A stretch of DNA of 53,136 nt from JANNWF01 sp052390415. Its GTDB lineage: Bacteria; Pseudomonadota; Gammaproteobacteria; Xanthomonadales; Xanthomonadaceae. Below, piece after piece: positions 34,154 through 41,913 of this stretch. Positions within the stretch are counted from its first letter, which is position 1; each line of letters begins with the position of its first letter. The stretch lies in the NCBI GenBank assembly GCA_052390415.1, contig JBQTGY010000150.1, positions 1 through 53,136 on the forward strand, written 5' to 3'. The notes below the pieces were generated by a model. The model was not told the origin of the DNA. It ran no database searches and was given only the letters and a program-made list of their open reading frames with translations. The translations under genes and the position numbers were made by a program.

Positions 34154-34674
34154 AGTACTTTTTCCAGGATCTCGAATTGCAGATCATCACGTCGCGGCAG
34201 ACCGAAGCGCTCGTCGGTCGTCGGAAACGGCTTCTTGATTCCGGTGCGTCGATAACCGCGGCGCACGTACCAGGCGATCAATTCTTCGCGCACATCAATG
34301 ACCGTCATCCGCATCAGCGGCAACTGCCAATCCTCACGTGCAACGCGCTCCGCCTCGGCCAACACGGCACGCCCGACTCCGGCATTCTGAAGATTCGGGC
34401 GTACCGCAAACATGCCGAAATAACCAACGCCAGCTTCGTCACACACGTGCGCGCAGGCGAGCATCTGTGCGTCTTGAAAGGCGATCACCACCCGCGACCG
34501 CGGGCGCTCGATATCGCCACGCAGCACATCAGGATGGATGCGGCTTCCATCCAGAAGGTCGGCCTCCGTGGTCCAGCCGTCACGGCTGGAATCACCGCGG
34601 TAAGCACTGGTGATCAACGGGACAAGGTCAGGGATGTCGGCGGTGGTGGCGGGGCGGAAGGTCAGGGATGGCAT
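34150..34674 (-). CDS. GNAT family N-acetyltransferase
   Basis: A 174-residue acetyl-CoA-dependent transferase. The fold is recognisable from the N-terminal LTFRPATTADIPDLVPLI, the beta-4 segment GYFGMFAVRPNLQNAGVGRAVL, which holds the Q/RxxGxG/A pyrophosphate loop, and the C-terminal AWYVRRGYRRTG. The substrate is unknown. I chose the ATG at 34674; the longer frame to 34749 adds a Cys-rich stretch unlike the family. It overlaps the Rieske gene by 4 bases. Confidence 0.9.
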   Translation of the reverse strand: MPSLTFRPATTADIPDLVPLITSAYRGDSSRDGWTTEADLLDGSRIHPDVLRGDIERPRSRVVIAFQDAQMLACAHVCDEAGVGYFGMFAVRPNLQNAGVGRAVLAEAERVAREDWQLPLMRMTVIDVREELIAWYVRRGYRRTGIKKPFPTTDERFGLPRRDDLQFEILEKVL

Positions 34675-34702
34675 TTTGTTTGAAGGACTAGGCGAGAGAG
34701 GC

Positions 34703-35412
34703 TCATCGACGCAACTTGAGCACAAGAGCACCAGGCAAAAGAATGGCACTCACCAACAACAGCCACAGCTGAAGGTCACCAGTATCTATGGAAAGCGGCG
34801 GCGGTTGCGCAATGACCACGCCATTTCCGCTCAAGTACAGACACGCCTTACCTCGAACACCCTCGTCGAATCGCGAGGTATATGCGCCGATCAACCACTC
34901 AGGTTTACCGTCGCCGGTGAAGTCAGGTAGCGAAGCGGCCGCGGCGCCAAATTGCTCGCCGCTGGGCTGTGTCGGTCCGACACGAAACCCACGGCCACCT
35001 TCCAGCACGACTTCGCTGATTTGAGTCAGGGGTGGGAATGCATCCGAGCCGCGACGCCCCGTTACCACCCATGCACTGCCACAGAATCCACCACCACAGG
35101 GTCGGTCGCCCTGTGCACCGATCAACAGGTCGTCCACGCCATCGTTGTTGACATCGCCCGCCGATACCACGGCGCGGCCAAACTGCCCAAAAGCGAGAGG
35201 GGGGCAGTGGCACGCAGCAGTTGCCGCATTTCGATGGAGTCAAGCGGGGTACCGAAGTGCAGCTTGGCCGCCTGTTGAGCAAGCAGTACCGAAGCCGCGA
35301 CCATCGGCTTAGCACCGCTGGTGCCGTTGAAATCGCCCCAGTAACGGCGATAGATATTCCCCTGTGGAAGATCAGAACCCGTTCGCCATGAATTGGCCAC
35401 AGCCGACCGCAG
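34703..35412 (-). pseudogene. Remnant of a subtilisin-like protease with FG-GAP repeats
   Basis: Two pieces of one former secreted protein lie in different frames. In the upstream frame (about 35412-35180) the subtilase serine motif is clear (DFNGTSGAKPMVAAS) with the following helix. The N-terminal domain and the Asp and His motifs are missing, cut off just before the SUF terminator. The frame then breaks near 35180, and an FG-GAP repeat region continues in another frame (FGQFGRAVVSAGDVNNDGVDDLLIG, then a second repeat with DFTGDGKPEWLIGAY). The C-terminus is a hydrophobic helix plus basic tail (LLLVSAILLPGALVLKLRR), like a membrane-sorting tail. Truncation plus frameshift or internal deletion mark it as a decayed gene. 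Confidence 0.8.
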
Positions 35413-35422
35413 ACAAACGGAA

Positions 35423-35442
35423 AGCCGGCGGAAACGCCGGCT
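35423..35442 (-). terminator. SUF operon terminator hairpin
   Basis: A perfect 8-bp stem agccggcg/cgccggct with a 4-base loop, followed on the minus strand by ttccgtttgt, lies about 80 bases after the sufS stop. Position, stem and T-rich tail fit a Rho-independent terminator. Confidence 0.75.
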
Positions 35443-35524
35443 CAGGGGTTAAGTGTCACCAGTCAGAGATAGTTCGCATGTTGATGCAGGTCTTGATGGC
35501 AGAAGTCGCCGCGAGGCTGTCACT

Positions 35525-36748
35525 TCAAACCAGCAACCGCCGCACCTTCGCAATCGCAGCCACCAAGGCATCCACCTCATCCATGGTGTTGTAGAAAGCC
35601 AGTGAGGCTCGGCAGGTGGCGGCGACGCCGAAGTGTTGCATCAAGGGATGCGCGCAATGCTGGCCGGAGCGGACGGCGATGCCTTCCAGGTCCAGCAAGG
35701 TGGCGAGGTCATGCGCTTGCGCACCTTCGACCACGAAGCTGATCACTGCTGCCTTCTCCTTGGCAGTGCCGAGCATCCGCAACCCAGCGACAGCTGCTAG
35801 GGCCTGGGTGGCGTAGACGAGCAATTCCTGCTCGCGCGCTTCGATCTTCGCCATTCCGATGTCGGACAAATAATCCACGGCCGCACCCAGGCCGACGAAA
35901 CCGGCGATGTTCGGCGTACCTGCCTCGAATTTGTGCGGCGGATCATTGAAGACCGTGCCATCGAAACTCACTTCGCGAATCATTTCGCCGCCACCAAGAA
36001 ACGGCGGCATGGCTTGCCAATGTTCACGCCTTGCCCACAAGCCACCGGTGCCGGTGGGACCACACATCTTGTGGCCGGTGAAGGCATAGAAGTCGCAACC
36101 CATCGCCGCGACATCAACGGAACGATGCGGAACAGCCTGCGAGCCATCGACCACCGTCACGATCCCGCGCCGGCGCGCTTCGCGACAAATCTCCCGGACC
36201 GGGTTGACCGTGCCCAGCACGTTGGAAACATGCGCCAGACCCAGCAGCTTCACCGCCGGCGTCATCAGCTTCCACAGGGCATCCAGATCGAGCTCACCGC
36301 TGGGCGTCAGTTCAACCACCTTGATCTCAGCGCCGGTGCGCTGCGCGACCAATTGCCAGGGCACGATGTTGGCGTGGTGTTCCATCCGCGTCAGCAAGAT
36401 CACATCGCCAGACCGCAGTCGCGGCAGCGCCCAGGAATAGGCGACCAAGTTGATTGCGAACGTCGTTCCGCTGCACAACACCAGATCATCGCCACGCACG
36501 TTCAGAAAGGTCGCCAACTTGGTTCGCGCGCCTTCAAACGCTTCGGTGGCTTCCGCGCCCAAGGTGTGCACGGCGCGACTGACGTTGGCGTTGTGATGCC
36601 GATAGAAATCGTCGACCGCTGCGATCACTGATGCCGGCTTTTGCGAAGTATTCGCAGAATCCAGATAGACCAGCGGCTTGCCGTTGACCGTTCGGCTCAA
36701 CAGCGGAAAGTCGGCGCGGACGCGCGCCCAATCGACTTCCCCGCTCAC
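35525..36748 (-). CDS. sufS: Cysteine desulfurase of the SUF system
   Basis: A 407-residue PLP enzyme that takes sulfur from cysteine for iron-sulfur cluster assembly. The PLP lysine is in AFTGHKMCGPTG; the persulfide-carrying cysteine in AVRSGQHCAHPLM; EHHANIVPWQ and FEAGTPNIAGFVGLGAA are group II (SufS) features. I chose GTG at 36748, 10 bases after the sufD stop with GAGG about 9 bases upstream; the frame is open to 36838 but overlaps sufD. Last gene of the operon, followed by a terminator. No sufE or sufU is present in the window, so its sulfur acceptor must be coded elsewhere. Confidence 0.96.
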   Translation of the reverse strand: MSGEVDWARVRADFPLLSRTVNGKPLVYLDSANTSQKPASVIAAVDDFYRHHNANVSRAVHTLGAEATEAFEGARTKLATFLNVRGDDLVLCSGTTFAINLVAYSWALPRLRSGDVILLTRMEHHANIVPWQLVAQRTGAEIKVVELTPSGELDLDALWKLMTPAVKLLGLAHVSNVLGTVNPVREICREARRRGIVTVVDGSQAVPHRSVDVAAMGCDFYAFTGHKMCGPTGTGGLWARREHWQAMPPFLGGGEMIREVSFDGTVFNDPPHKFEAGTPNIAGFVGLGAAVDYLSDIGMAKIEAREQELLVYATQALAAVAGLRMLGTAKEKAAVISFVVEGAQAHDLATLLDLEGIAVRSGQHCAHPLMQHFGVAATCRASLAFYNTMDEVDALVAAIAKVRRLLV

Positions 36749-36758
36749 AGAACACGCC

Positions 36759-38081
36759 TCACAGCGCACCACTCGCATGCAGGCGGCGATCCAGTTGCGT
36801 CGAAAGCATTGCCGCCAAGCCCGAATCGAGCATGGCACTCAAGGGTTCTCGACAGAACGCAACGGTCAGCAAGCGCCTGGCTTCGTCCAGTGGCAACCCG
36901 CGCGAGCGCAAATAGAACAGCGCAGCTTGATCGAGCTGCCCAACGGTTGCACCGTGTGCCGCCTTGATCTCGTCGGCATGAATTTCCAGCACCGGTTGCG
37001 TATCAATTTCCGCATCTGCCGAGAGCAGCAAATTCTTGTTCGACAGGGTTGCGCTACTGCCATCTGCACCCTTGTGGATGCTGATGCCGCCATGAAATAC
37101 CGCGCGCCCGGCTGCCGCGCCCAAGCCGCGCCAGGTCAGCTCGCTGCTGGTATCGCCGCTGAAGTGCTGAATGCCGAGGCGCGTATCCAGATGCCGCCTG
37201 CCATCGGCGAGCAAAACACCGTTCGCGACCAGCGAAGCTCCGGGCCCGCGCAACGCCACATTCAACTCATGCCTACTCAATCCAGCGCCCAACTCAAGAT
37301 CCAGTCGCCGGTACTGCGCTCGCGCCGCCAGCTCAACATCACTGCGCTGAAACAGGCTCGCGGTCGATGCTTCGTCCTGGACCCGCGCGTGGCACAACTC
37401 GGCGGCCGCATGGACCTCGACCTGGGTGACTGCGTTGATCAAATGTCGATGTTCACTGGCGGCCAAGTGATGTTCGACCACGCAAACGCGCGAGCCGGCA
37501 CCCAGTTCGATCTGGTTGCGCAAATGACAAGCCATATCCCTATTGGCAGCGGTCGCCACAAACACCAGGTGCAGAGGGGCGTTTGCCTGCACGCCCGCCG
37601 CAACTCGCAGTAACGCCCCTTCGAAGGCAAGCGCCGCATTGAGTCGTGCAAACGTTTCGTCGGCGCATTCATAGCGTCGACTCAACATGCTCAACGGCTT
37701 GGATGATTCTTTACGCAGAACCGCAGACAGCGGCAGCAGCTGGATGCCATCCGGCAAGCCGTCCGTCTGCGACAGACGAGCATCAAAACAGCCGTTGACA
37801 AACACCAGACGCGGAGCAGGAATATCGGCCAAGGCCGGCGGCTCGATCAACCCATTGATCGGCACGGCGCCACGCATGCAGGCCGCTTCCAGCGCAAAAC
37901 TGCGTCGCTCAAAGGCGCGCAACGACGTGTATCTCCAACGCTCCGAGCGGGAGCTTGGGAATCCGTCGTGCAACGCCGATGCCAGGGCCGCGCGACGCAG
38001 CAATCCCAAGCGGCCAGCTTCGACCGCAGCGGTCGGCAACGCCTCGAAACCGGCTTTCAGCGATTCCAGCAGTGGGCTCAC
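36759..38081 (-). CDS. sufD: Fe-S cluster assembly scaffold subunit SufD
   Basis: A 440-residue SufD, partner of SufB and SufC in the SufBC2D scaffold. The N-terminal helical part contains SRSERWRYTSLRAFERRSF; the core is a beta-helix with LVEHH-like strands (VCVVEHHLAAS), NGVLLADGRRHLDTRLGIQH and GRAVFHGGISIHKGADGS; the C-terminus has IHADEIKAAHGATVGQLDQAALFYLRSRGL with the conserved histidine. The start overlaps the sufC stop (ATGA). Full family length. Confidence 0.96.
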   Translation of the reverse strand: MSPLLESLKAGFEALPTAAVEAGRLGLLRRAALASALHDGFPSSRSERWRYTSLRAFERRSFALEAACMRGAVPINGLIEPPALADIPAPRLVFVNGCFDARLSQTDGLPDGIQLLPLSAVLRKESSKPLSMLSRRYECADETFARLNAALAFEGALLRVAAGVQANAPLHLVFVATAANRDMACHLRNQIELGAGSRVCVVEHHLAASEHRHLINAVTQVEVHAAAELCHARVQDEASTASLFQRSDVELAARAQYRRLDLELGAGLSRHELNVALRGPGASLVANGVLLADGRRHLDTRLGIQHFSGDTSSELTWRGLGAAAGRAVFHGGISIHKGADGSSATLSNKNLLLSADAEIDTQPVLEIHADEIKAAHGATVGQLDQAALFYLRSRGLPLDEARRLLTVAFCREPLSAMLDSGLAAMLSTQLDRRLHASGAL

Positions 38082-38839
38082 GCCGCCACCGGCGCGATGC
38101 GCTCGCGTACCCAGGCGTAACCGTGCTCTTCCAGCTGCAGTGCCAACTCCGGCCCACCACTTTCCACGATGCGGCCGTCCGCCAACACATGCACGAAGTC
38201 GGGCTGGATGTAGTCGAGCAAGCGCTGATAGTGGGTGATGACGATGAAGGCGCGGTCTGGCGAACGCAGTGTGTTCACGCCATCGGCAACAGCCTTTAGC
38301 GCGTCGATATCCAGACCGGAATCGGTCTCGTCCAGGATCGCGAGCTTTGGCTCCAGCACGGCCAACTGGAAGATCTCATTGCGCTTCTTCTCGCCACCGG
38401 AAAAGCCCTCGTTGACGGCACGGTGCAGCAGCTCGTCCTTAAGACTCAACACCGACAATTTCTCGCGCACGCGCTTGAGAAATTGCATCGAATCCAACTC
38501 CGGCTCACCACGTGCTTTCCGCTGCGCGTTGTAAGCCGCGCGCAGGAAGTAGGTGTTGTTCACGCCAGGAATTTCGACCGGGTATTGAAACGCCAGGAAC
38601 AGACCGGCCGCCGCCCGTTGCTCCGGTTGCAGCGCCAACAGGTCCTGACCCTCAAACGTCACCTCACCTTGCGCAGCGACGTAGCCCTCGCGACCGCTCA
38701 ACAGATAGCCAAGCGTCGACTTGCCGGCACCATTGGGGCCCATGATCGCGTGCACTTCGCCGGGTTTGACGACGAGGTCCAGGCCTTTGAGGATTTCGCG
38801 CTCGCCGATGCGAACGTGCAGATTGCTTATCGACAACAT
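38078..38839 (-). CDS. sufC: Fe-S cluster assembly ATPase SufC
   Basis: A 253-residue cytoplasmic ABC-type ATPase that drives the SufBC2D scaffold. Walker A is GPNGAGKST; the signature motif is FSGGEKKRNEI; Walker B is LAILDETDSGLDID; the switch histidine is in FIVITHYQRLL. SufC normally follows sufB almost directly; here a small membrane gene and a two-gene nucleotidyltransferase module lie between them, leaving 51 relatively AT-rich bases before the ATG at 38839. It overlaps sufD by 4 bases. Confidence 0.97.
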   Translation of the reverse strand: MLSISNLHVRIGEREILKGLDLVVKPGEVHAIMGPNGAGKSTLGYLLSGREGYVAAQGEVTFEGQDLLALQPEQRAAAGLFLAFQYPVEIPGVNNTYFLRAAYNAQRKARGEPELDSMQFLKRVREKLSVLSLKDELLHRAVNEGFSGGEKKRNEIFQLAVLEPKLAILDETDSGLDIDALKAVADGVNTLRSPDRAFIVITHYQRLLDYIQPDFVHVLADGRIVESGGPELALQLEEHGYAWVRERIAPVAA

Positions 38840-38890
38840 TAAATTGCTAATCCTTCAATATGTTTGATGTTCATGGTGGATCTTGCTTGT

Positions 38891-39358
38891 TCAAGCATTC
38901 CTGGGGTCGGAGAGTGGTAATCCGAGATCATCCAGATCTGCCAGGTCGCGGGCTCGCCCGGACGCGCGCTTGTTGCTTGCCAAGTCCTCACGACAGGGCA
39001 CAGCAACCGCGACTTCGCCCAGAAAAACATCTATTCGGCGCGGGTAGGCAAAAGCAAAGTCCAGTCCTGACACGCTCGTCAGCAGGTCGATGCGCGCAGG
39101 ATCATTGCCGAGCTGTATCACCATGCCTTGTTCGCACAGGTCATCCACTGTGATGTCCAGCGACCCGAGCCCGAATGCTTGGAGTGCCGTCAAAACCCGG
39201 GCTGCATTTGCGCGGCTTGACTCAAGCCAAACATCCAGATCTTTGGTGTAGCGAACGTGACCATGCGCGGCTACCGCATAACCGCCGACAACCAGATACC
39301 GGACCTCAGCTCTGTTTAAACTTTCTAGAAACTCGCTCAAGTCGGGGTGCAGTTTCAT
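38891..39358 (-). CDS. Nucleotidyltransferase (MNT/AbiEii-like), inserted in the SUF operon
   Basis: A 155-residue minimal nucleotidyltransferase. Motifs: YLVVGGYAVAAHGHVRYTKDLDVWL with G25-G26 and the metal-binding D40-x-D42, a third carboxylate D91 in RIDLLTS, and the C-terminal LASNKRASGRARDLADLDDL that is characteristic of this subfamily. Such proteins occur with a small partner as a presumed toxin-antitoxin-like or mobile pair; related folds (AbiEii, MntA) transfer nucleotides to RNA or proteins, but the activity here is unknown. The ATG at 39358 lies inside the partner gene (53-base overlap). Surrounding bases are less GC-rich than the suf genes, consistent with insertion. Confidence 0.85.
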   Translation of the reverse strand: MKLHPDLSEFLESLNRAEVRYLVVGGYAVAAHGHVRYTKDLDVWLESSRANAARVLTALQAFGLGSLDITVDDLCEQGMVIQLGNDPARIDLLTSVSGLDFAFAYPRRIDVFLGEVAVAVPCREDLASNKRASGRARDLADLDDLGLPLSDPRNA

Positions 39359-39506
39359 GGGTCCACCCATTTTGTTCGGCAATCAAATCCAGCAAAGCAT
39401 CCAACCTGTCTTGCATCGGCAGCGTCAACCAGTATTCACAAGGCTTCGGCTCATCGCCCAATCGATAGCGACGGATCACACGCGAAAAACTGGCAGATGC
39501 AGGCAT
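39306..39506 (-). CDS. Small partner protein of the nucleotidyltransferase
   Basis: A 66-residue protein with YRLGDEPKPCEYWLTLPMQDRLDALLDLI and a basic C-terminus (RLERVSRKFK). It fits the pattern of the small proteins (EYW...P..RL...) found directly upstream of this nucleotidyltransferase type. GAGAGGAA stands about 8 bases before the ATG at 39506. It starts 3 bases after the stop of the small membrane gene and overlaps the nucleotidyltransferase by 53 bases, so translation of the two is tightly linked. A role as antitoxin or adaptor is inference from the arrangement only. Confidence 0.75.
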   Translation of the reverse strand: MPASASFSRVIRRYRLGDEPKPCEYWLTLPMQDRLDALLDLIAEQNGWTHETAPRLERVSRKFKQS

Positions 39507-39509
39507 GTA

Positions 39510-39776
39510 CTATTCCTCTCTCAGTTCTTCAGAAGGCTGTCGGCGCCGCCACAGCGTCCACAGACCCCACGCCGCCACGGCAGCCCACACCACTTCCAAC
39601 ACCACGAACGGAATGATGTGGCCCATCCACGCTGCCAAGGCGGCGATTGCCGAGCCAACCAGATTCAGCAGCAGGTAGGCAGTCGATTGCGCCGCCAGAA
39701 CTCCTCGCTGGACCAGAAAGAACGCGAGCAACAACGTCGCCGAACCGACGCTGGCGACCCAATCAACGGCGCTCAC
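39510..39776 (-). CDS. Small membrane protein, CBU_0592-like
   Basis: An 88-residue membrane protein with three hydrophobic segments (VASVGSATLLLAFFLVQRGVL, AYLLLNLVGSAIAALAAW, FVVLEVVWAAVAAWGLWTL) and a charged tail. The pattern fits the CBU_0592 family of small proteobacterial membrane proteins. The GTG start at 39776 overlaps the sufB stop (GTGA), so it is translated with sufB. Its link to iron-sulfur assembly is positional only. Confidence 0.75.
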   Translation of the reverse strand: MSAVDWVASVGSATLLLAFFLVQRGVLAAQSTAYLLLNLVGSAIAALAAWMGHIIPFVVLEVVWAAVAAWGLWTLWRRRQPSEELREE

Positions 39777-41212
39777 CCCACAGCGCCTTCCAAACTGACC
39801 TCCAGAAGCTTTTTTGCCTCCACCGCAAACTCCATCGGCAGCTCGCGAAACACTTGCTTGCAGAATCCGTCGACGATCATCGACACCGCGTCTTCCTGGG
39901 AAATACCGCGGGCGCGGCAATAGAACAGCTGGTCGTCAGAGATCTTGGACGTGGTCGCTTCGTGCTCGACGGTGGCGCTGGGCTGGCGCACTTCCACATA
40001 CGGAAAGGTGTGCGCACCGCAGTGTTTGCCGATCAAAAGCGAATCGCATTGGGTGTGATTGCGCGCGTTTTCTGCGCTGCGCTCGACCTTCACCAAGCCA
40101 CGATAGCTGTTCTGCCCGCGCCCAGCGCTGATGCCCTTGCTGACGATCTTCGACTTGGTGTTCTTGCCGATGTGAATCATCTTGGTGCCGGTATCGGCTT
40201 GTTGGCAGTGGTGCGTCAACGCGACTGAATAGAACTCGCCAGTCGAGTCATCCCCTGTCAACACGCAGCTCGGGTATTTCCAGGTGATCGCCGAGCCAGT
40301 CTCGACCTGGGTCCAGCTGATCTTCGACGCCACGCCGCGGCACTCGCCGCGCTTGGTGACAAAGTTGTAGATACCGCCGACGCCGTTTTCATCGCCCGGA
40401 TACCAGTTCTGCACCGTGGAATATTTGATCTGCGCCCTATCCATGGTCACCAGTTCGACCACCGCCGCATGCAGTTGGTTCTCGTCGCGCATCGGCGCGG
40501 TGCAACCTTCCAGGTACGATACGTAAGAGTCGGCCTCGGCAATGATCAAGGTGCGCTCGAACTGGCCGGTCTCGGCGGCGTTGATGCGGAAGTAGGTCGA
40601 CAACTCCATCGGGCAGCGCACGCCCTTTGGAATGAACACAAAACTACCGTCTGAAAACACCGCCGAGTTGAGCGCGGCGAAATAGTTATCGCCTACGGGC
40701 ACGACGCTGCCCAGGTATTGTTTGATCAGTTCGGGATGCTCGCGTACCGCCTCCGAGAAGCTGCAGAAAATCACCCCCGCTTCACCCAACTCTTTCTTGA
40801 AGGTGGTGCCGACCGACACTGAATCAAAAACTGCATCCACTGCGACGCCGGCCAGGCGCGCGCGTTCATGCAGTGGCACTCCCAACTTTTCGTAGGTTTC
40901 CAGCAGCTTGGGATCAACCTCATCGAGCGAAGCAAACTTCTGCTTGGGCGCGCTGAAGTAGCTGATCGCCTGATAATCGATCGGCGCGATCTTCAATTTG
41001 GCCCAATCGGGCGGCGTCATCTTCAGCCAGCGCCGATACGCAGCGAGGCGCCATTCGGTCATCCACGGTGGTTCTTCCTTGCGCGCGGAAATCCAGCGCA
41101 CCACGTCTTCATTCAAGCCGGGTGGCAAGAAATCGGATTCGATATCGGTAACAAAACCCGCGCCGTAGCGGCGGGTGAGTACGTCTTCGAGCTCTACACT
41201 TTCAGCAACCAT
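39773..41212 (-). CDS. sufB: Fe-S cluster assembly scaffold protein SufB
   Basis: A 479-residue core scaffold on which the SUF system builds iron-sulfur clusters. Recognisable segments are GLNEDVVRWISARKEEPPWMTEWRL near the N-terminus, FIPKGVRCPMELSTYFRIN, CTAPMRDENQLHAAVVELV, and the C-terminal CDSLLIGKHCGAHTFPYVEV and CRARGISQEDAVSMIVDGFCKQV. Conserved cysteines are present. It is the first structural gene of the operon, 9 bases after the regulator gene stop. Confidence 0.97.
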   Translation of the reverse strand: MVAESVELEDVLTRRYGAGFVTDIESDFLPPGLNEDVVRWISARKEEPPWMTEWRLAAYRRWLKMTPPDWAKLKIAPIDYQAISYFSAPKQKFASLDEVDPKLLETYEKLGVPLHERARLAGVAVDAVFDSVSVGTTFKKELGEAGVIFCSFSEAVREHPELIKQYLGSVVPVGDNYFAALNSAVFSDGSFVFIPKGVRCPMELSTYFRINAAETGQFERTLIIAEADSYVSYLEGCTAPMRDENQLHAAVVELVTMDRAQIKYSTVQNWYPGDENGVGGIYNFVTKRGECRGVASKISWTQVETGSAITWKYPSCVLTGDDSTGEFYSVALTHHCQQADTGTKMIHIGKNTKSKIVSKGISAGRGQNSYRGLVKVERSAENARNHTQCDSLLIGKHCGAHTFPYVEVRQPSATVEHEATTSKISDDQLFYCRARGISQEDAVSMIVDGFCKQVFRELPMEFAVEAKKLLEVSLEGAVG

Positions 41213-41221
41213 GATTAATAT

Positions 41222-41704
41222 TCACTTTGCTTCGACTCTATCTGAGTCCGCGGCGACCATCGCCAGCGGAATCTGTCTGCGACCACGACCCGATGTCGCC
41301 GCCGCATTCCCCACCATGTCAGCCAACGACACCCCGCGCAGCGCCGACTCCACCACGCTGCTGATGTGCCGCCAGTTGCCGCGCACACCGCAGTGCGGCT
41401 CGTGATCGCAGCGGCCAGCGTGGGTGACGCACTCAGTAAACCCAATCGGCCCTTCCATCGCCGCCACGATGTCCGCCACGCTGATCTCGCTCGCCGCTCG
41501 CGCCAGTCGATAACCGCCATGCGCGCCGCGCGTTGAAATCACCAGATCCGCCTGCGCCAGGGCTTTAAGCAGCTTGCTCACGGTCGGCACTTCCAGGTGC
41601 GCCAGTGCTGCCAGTTCAGTCGCGCTGCGGACTGCGTTGGCTTGCTCGGCCAATAAAGTCATGACCACAGTGGCGTAGTCAGTCAGTTTTCCGATGCGAA
41701 ACAT
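41222..41704 (-). CDS. Rrf2-family SUF operon regulator (IscR-like)
   Basis: A 160-residue transcription factor. The N-terminal winged helix starts MFRIGKLTDYATVVMTLLA and includes the DNA-recognition segment HLEVPTVSKLLKAL and wing TRGAHGGYRLAR. Three cysteines C92, C99 and C105 are spaced like the 2Fe-2S ligands of IscR, so it probably senses iron-sulfur status. As first gene of the SUF operon it is expected to autoregulate. A palindrome over its -10 box (41734-41749) is a candidate operator. It is divergent from lptD. Confidence 0.94.
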   Translation of the reverse strand: MFRIGKLTDYATVVMTLLAEQANAVRSATELAALAHLEVPTVSKLLKALAQADLVISTRGAHGGYRLARAASEISVADIVAAMEGPIGFTECVTHAGRCDHEPHCGVRGNWRHISSVVESALRGVSLADMVGNAAATSGRGRRQIPLAMVAADSDRVEAK

Positions 41705-41733
41705 CGCGCTTTGAGCCAGGCCACATAATCAGG

Positions 41734-41749
41734 ACCGTTATTGTACGGT
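41734..41749 (-). promoter_or_regulatory. SUF promoter -10 box within a palindrome (candidate operator)
   Basis: On the minus strand the sequence reads accgt-acaata-acggt, an inverted repeat with 5-base arms. The -10 hexamer tacaat (41740-41745) lies inside it, giving a leader of about 28 bases to the regulator start at 41704. A weak -35 (ttgctt or tttgct) lies 15-16 bases upstream. An operator that hides the -10 box would suit repression by the Rrf2 regulator. Confidence 0.45.
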
Positions 41750-41913
41750 TTAAAGCCGTGAAGCAAAAGTCACGCACCTGCGCGTGGCAAGAATGGCTTG
41801 CGCGTTCAGTGGCCCTCCGTCAGCCGATTGCTGCATTGCCAGCTTTGCGGCAGGCTTGCGGCCTTGGCCGCGGCGCGTTGGTTCTGCGCAGGCATTGTCT
41901 CAACGGAATACGT

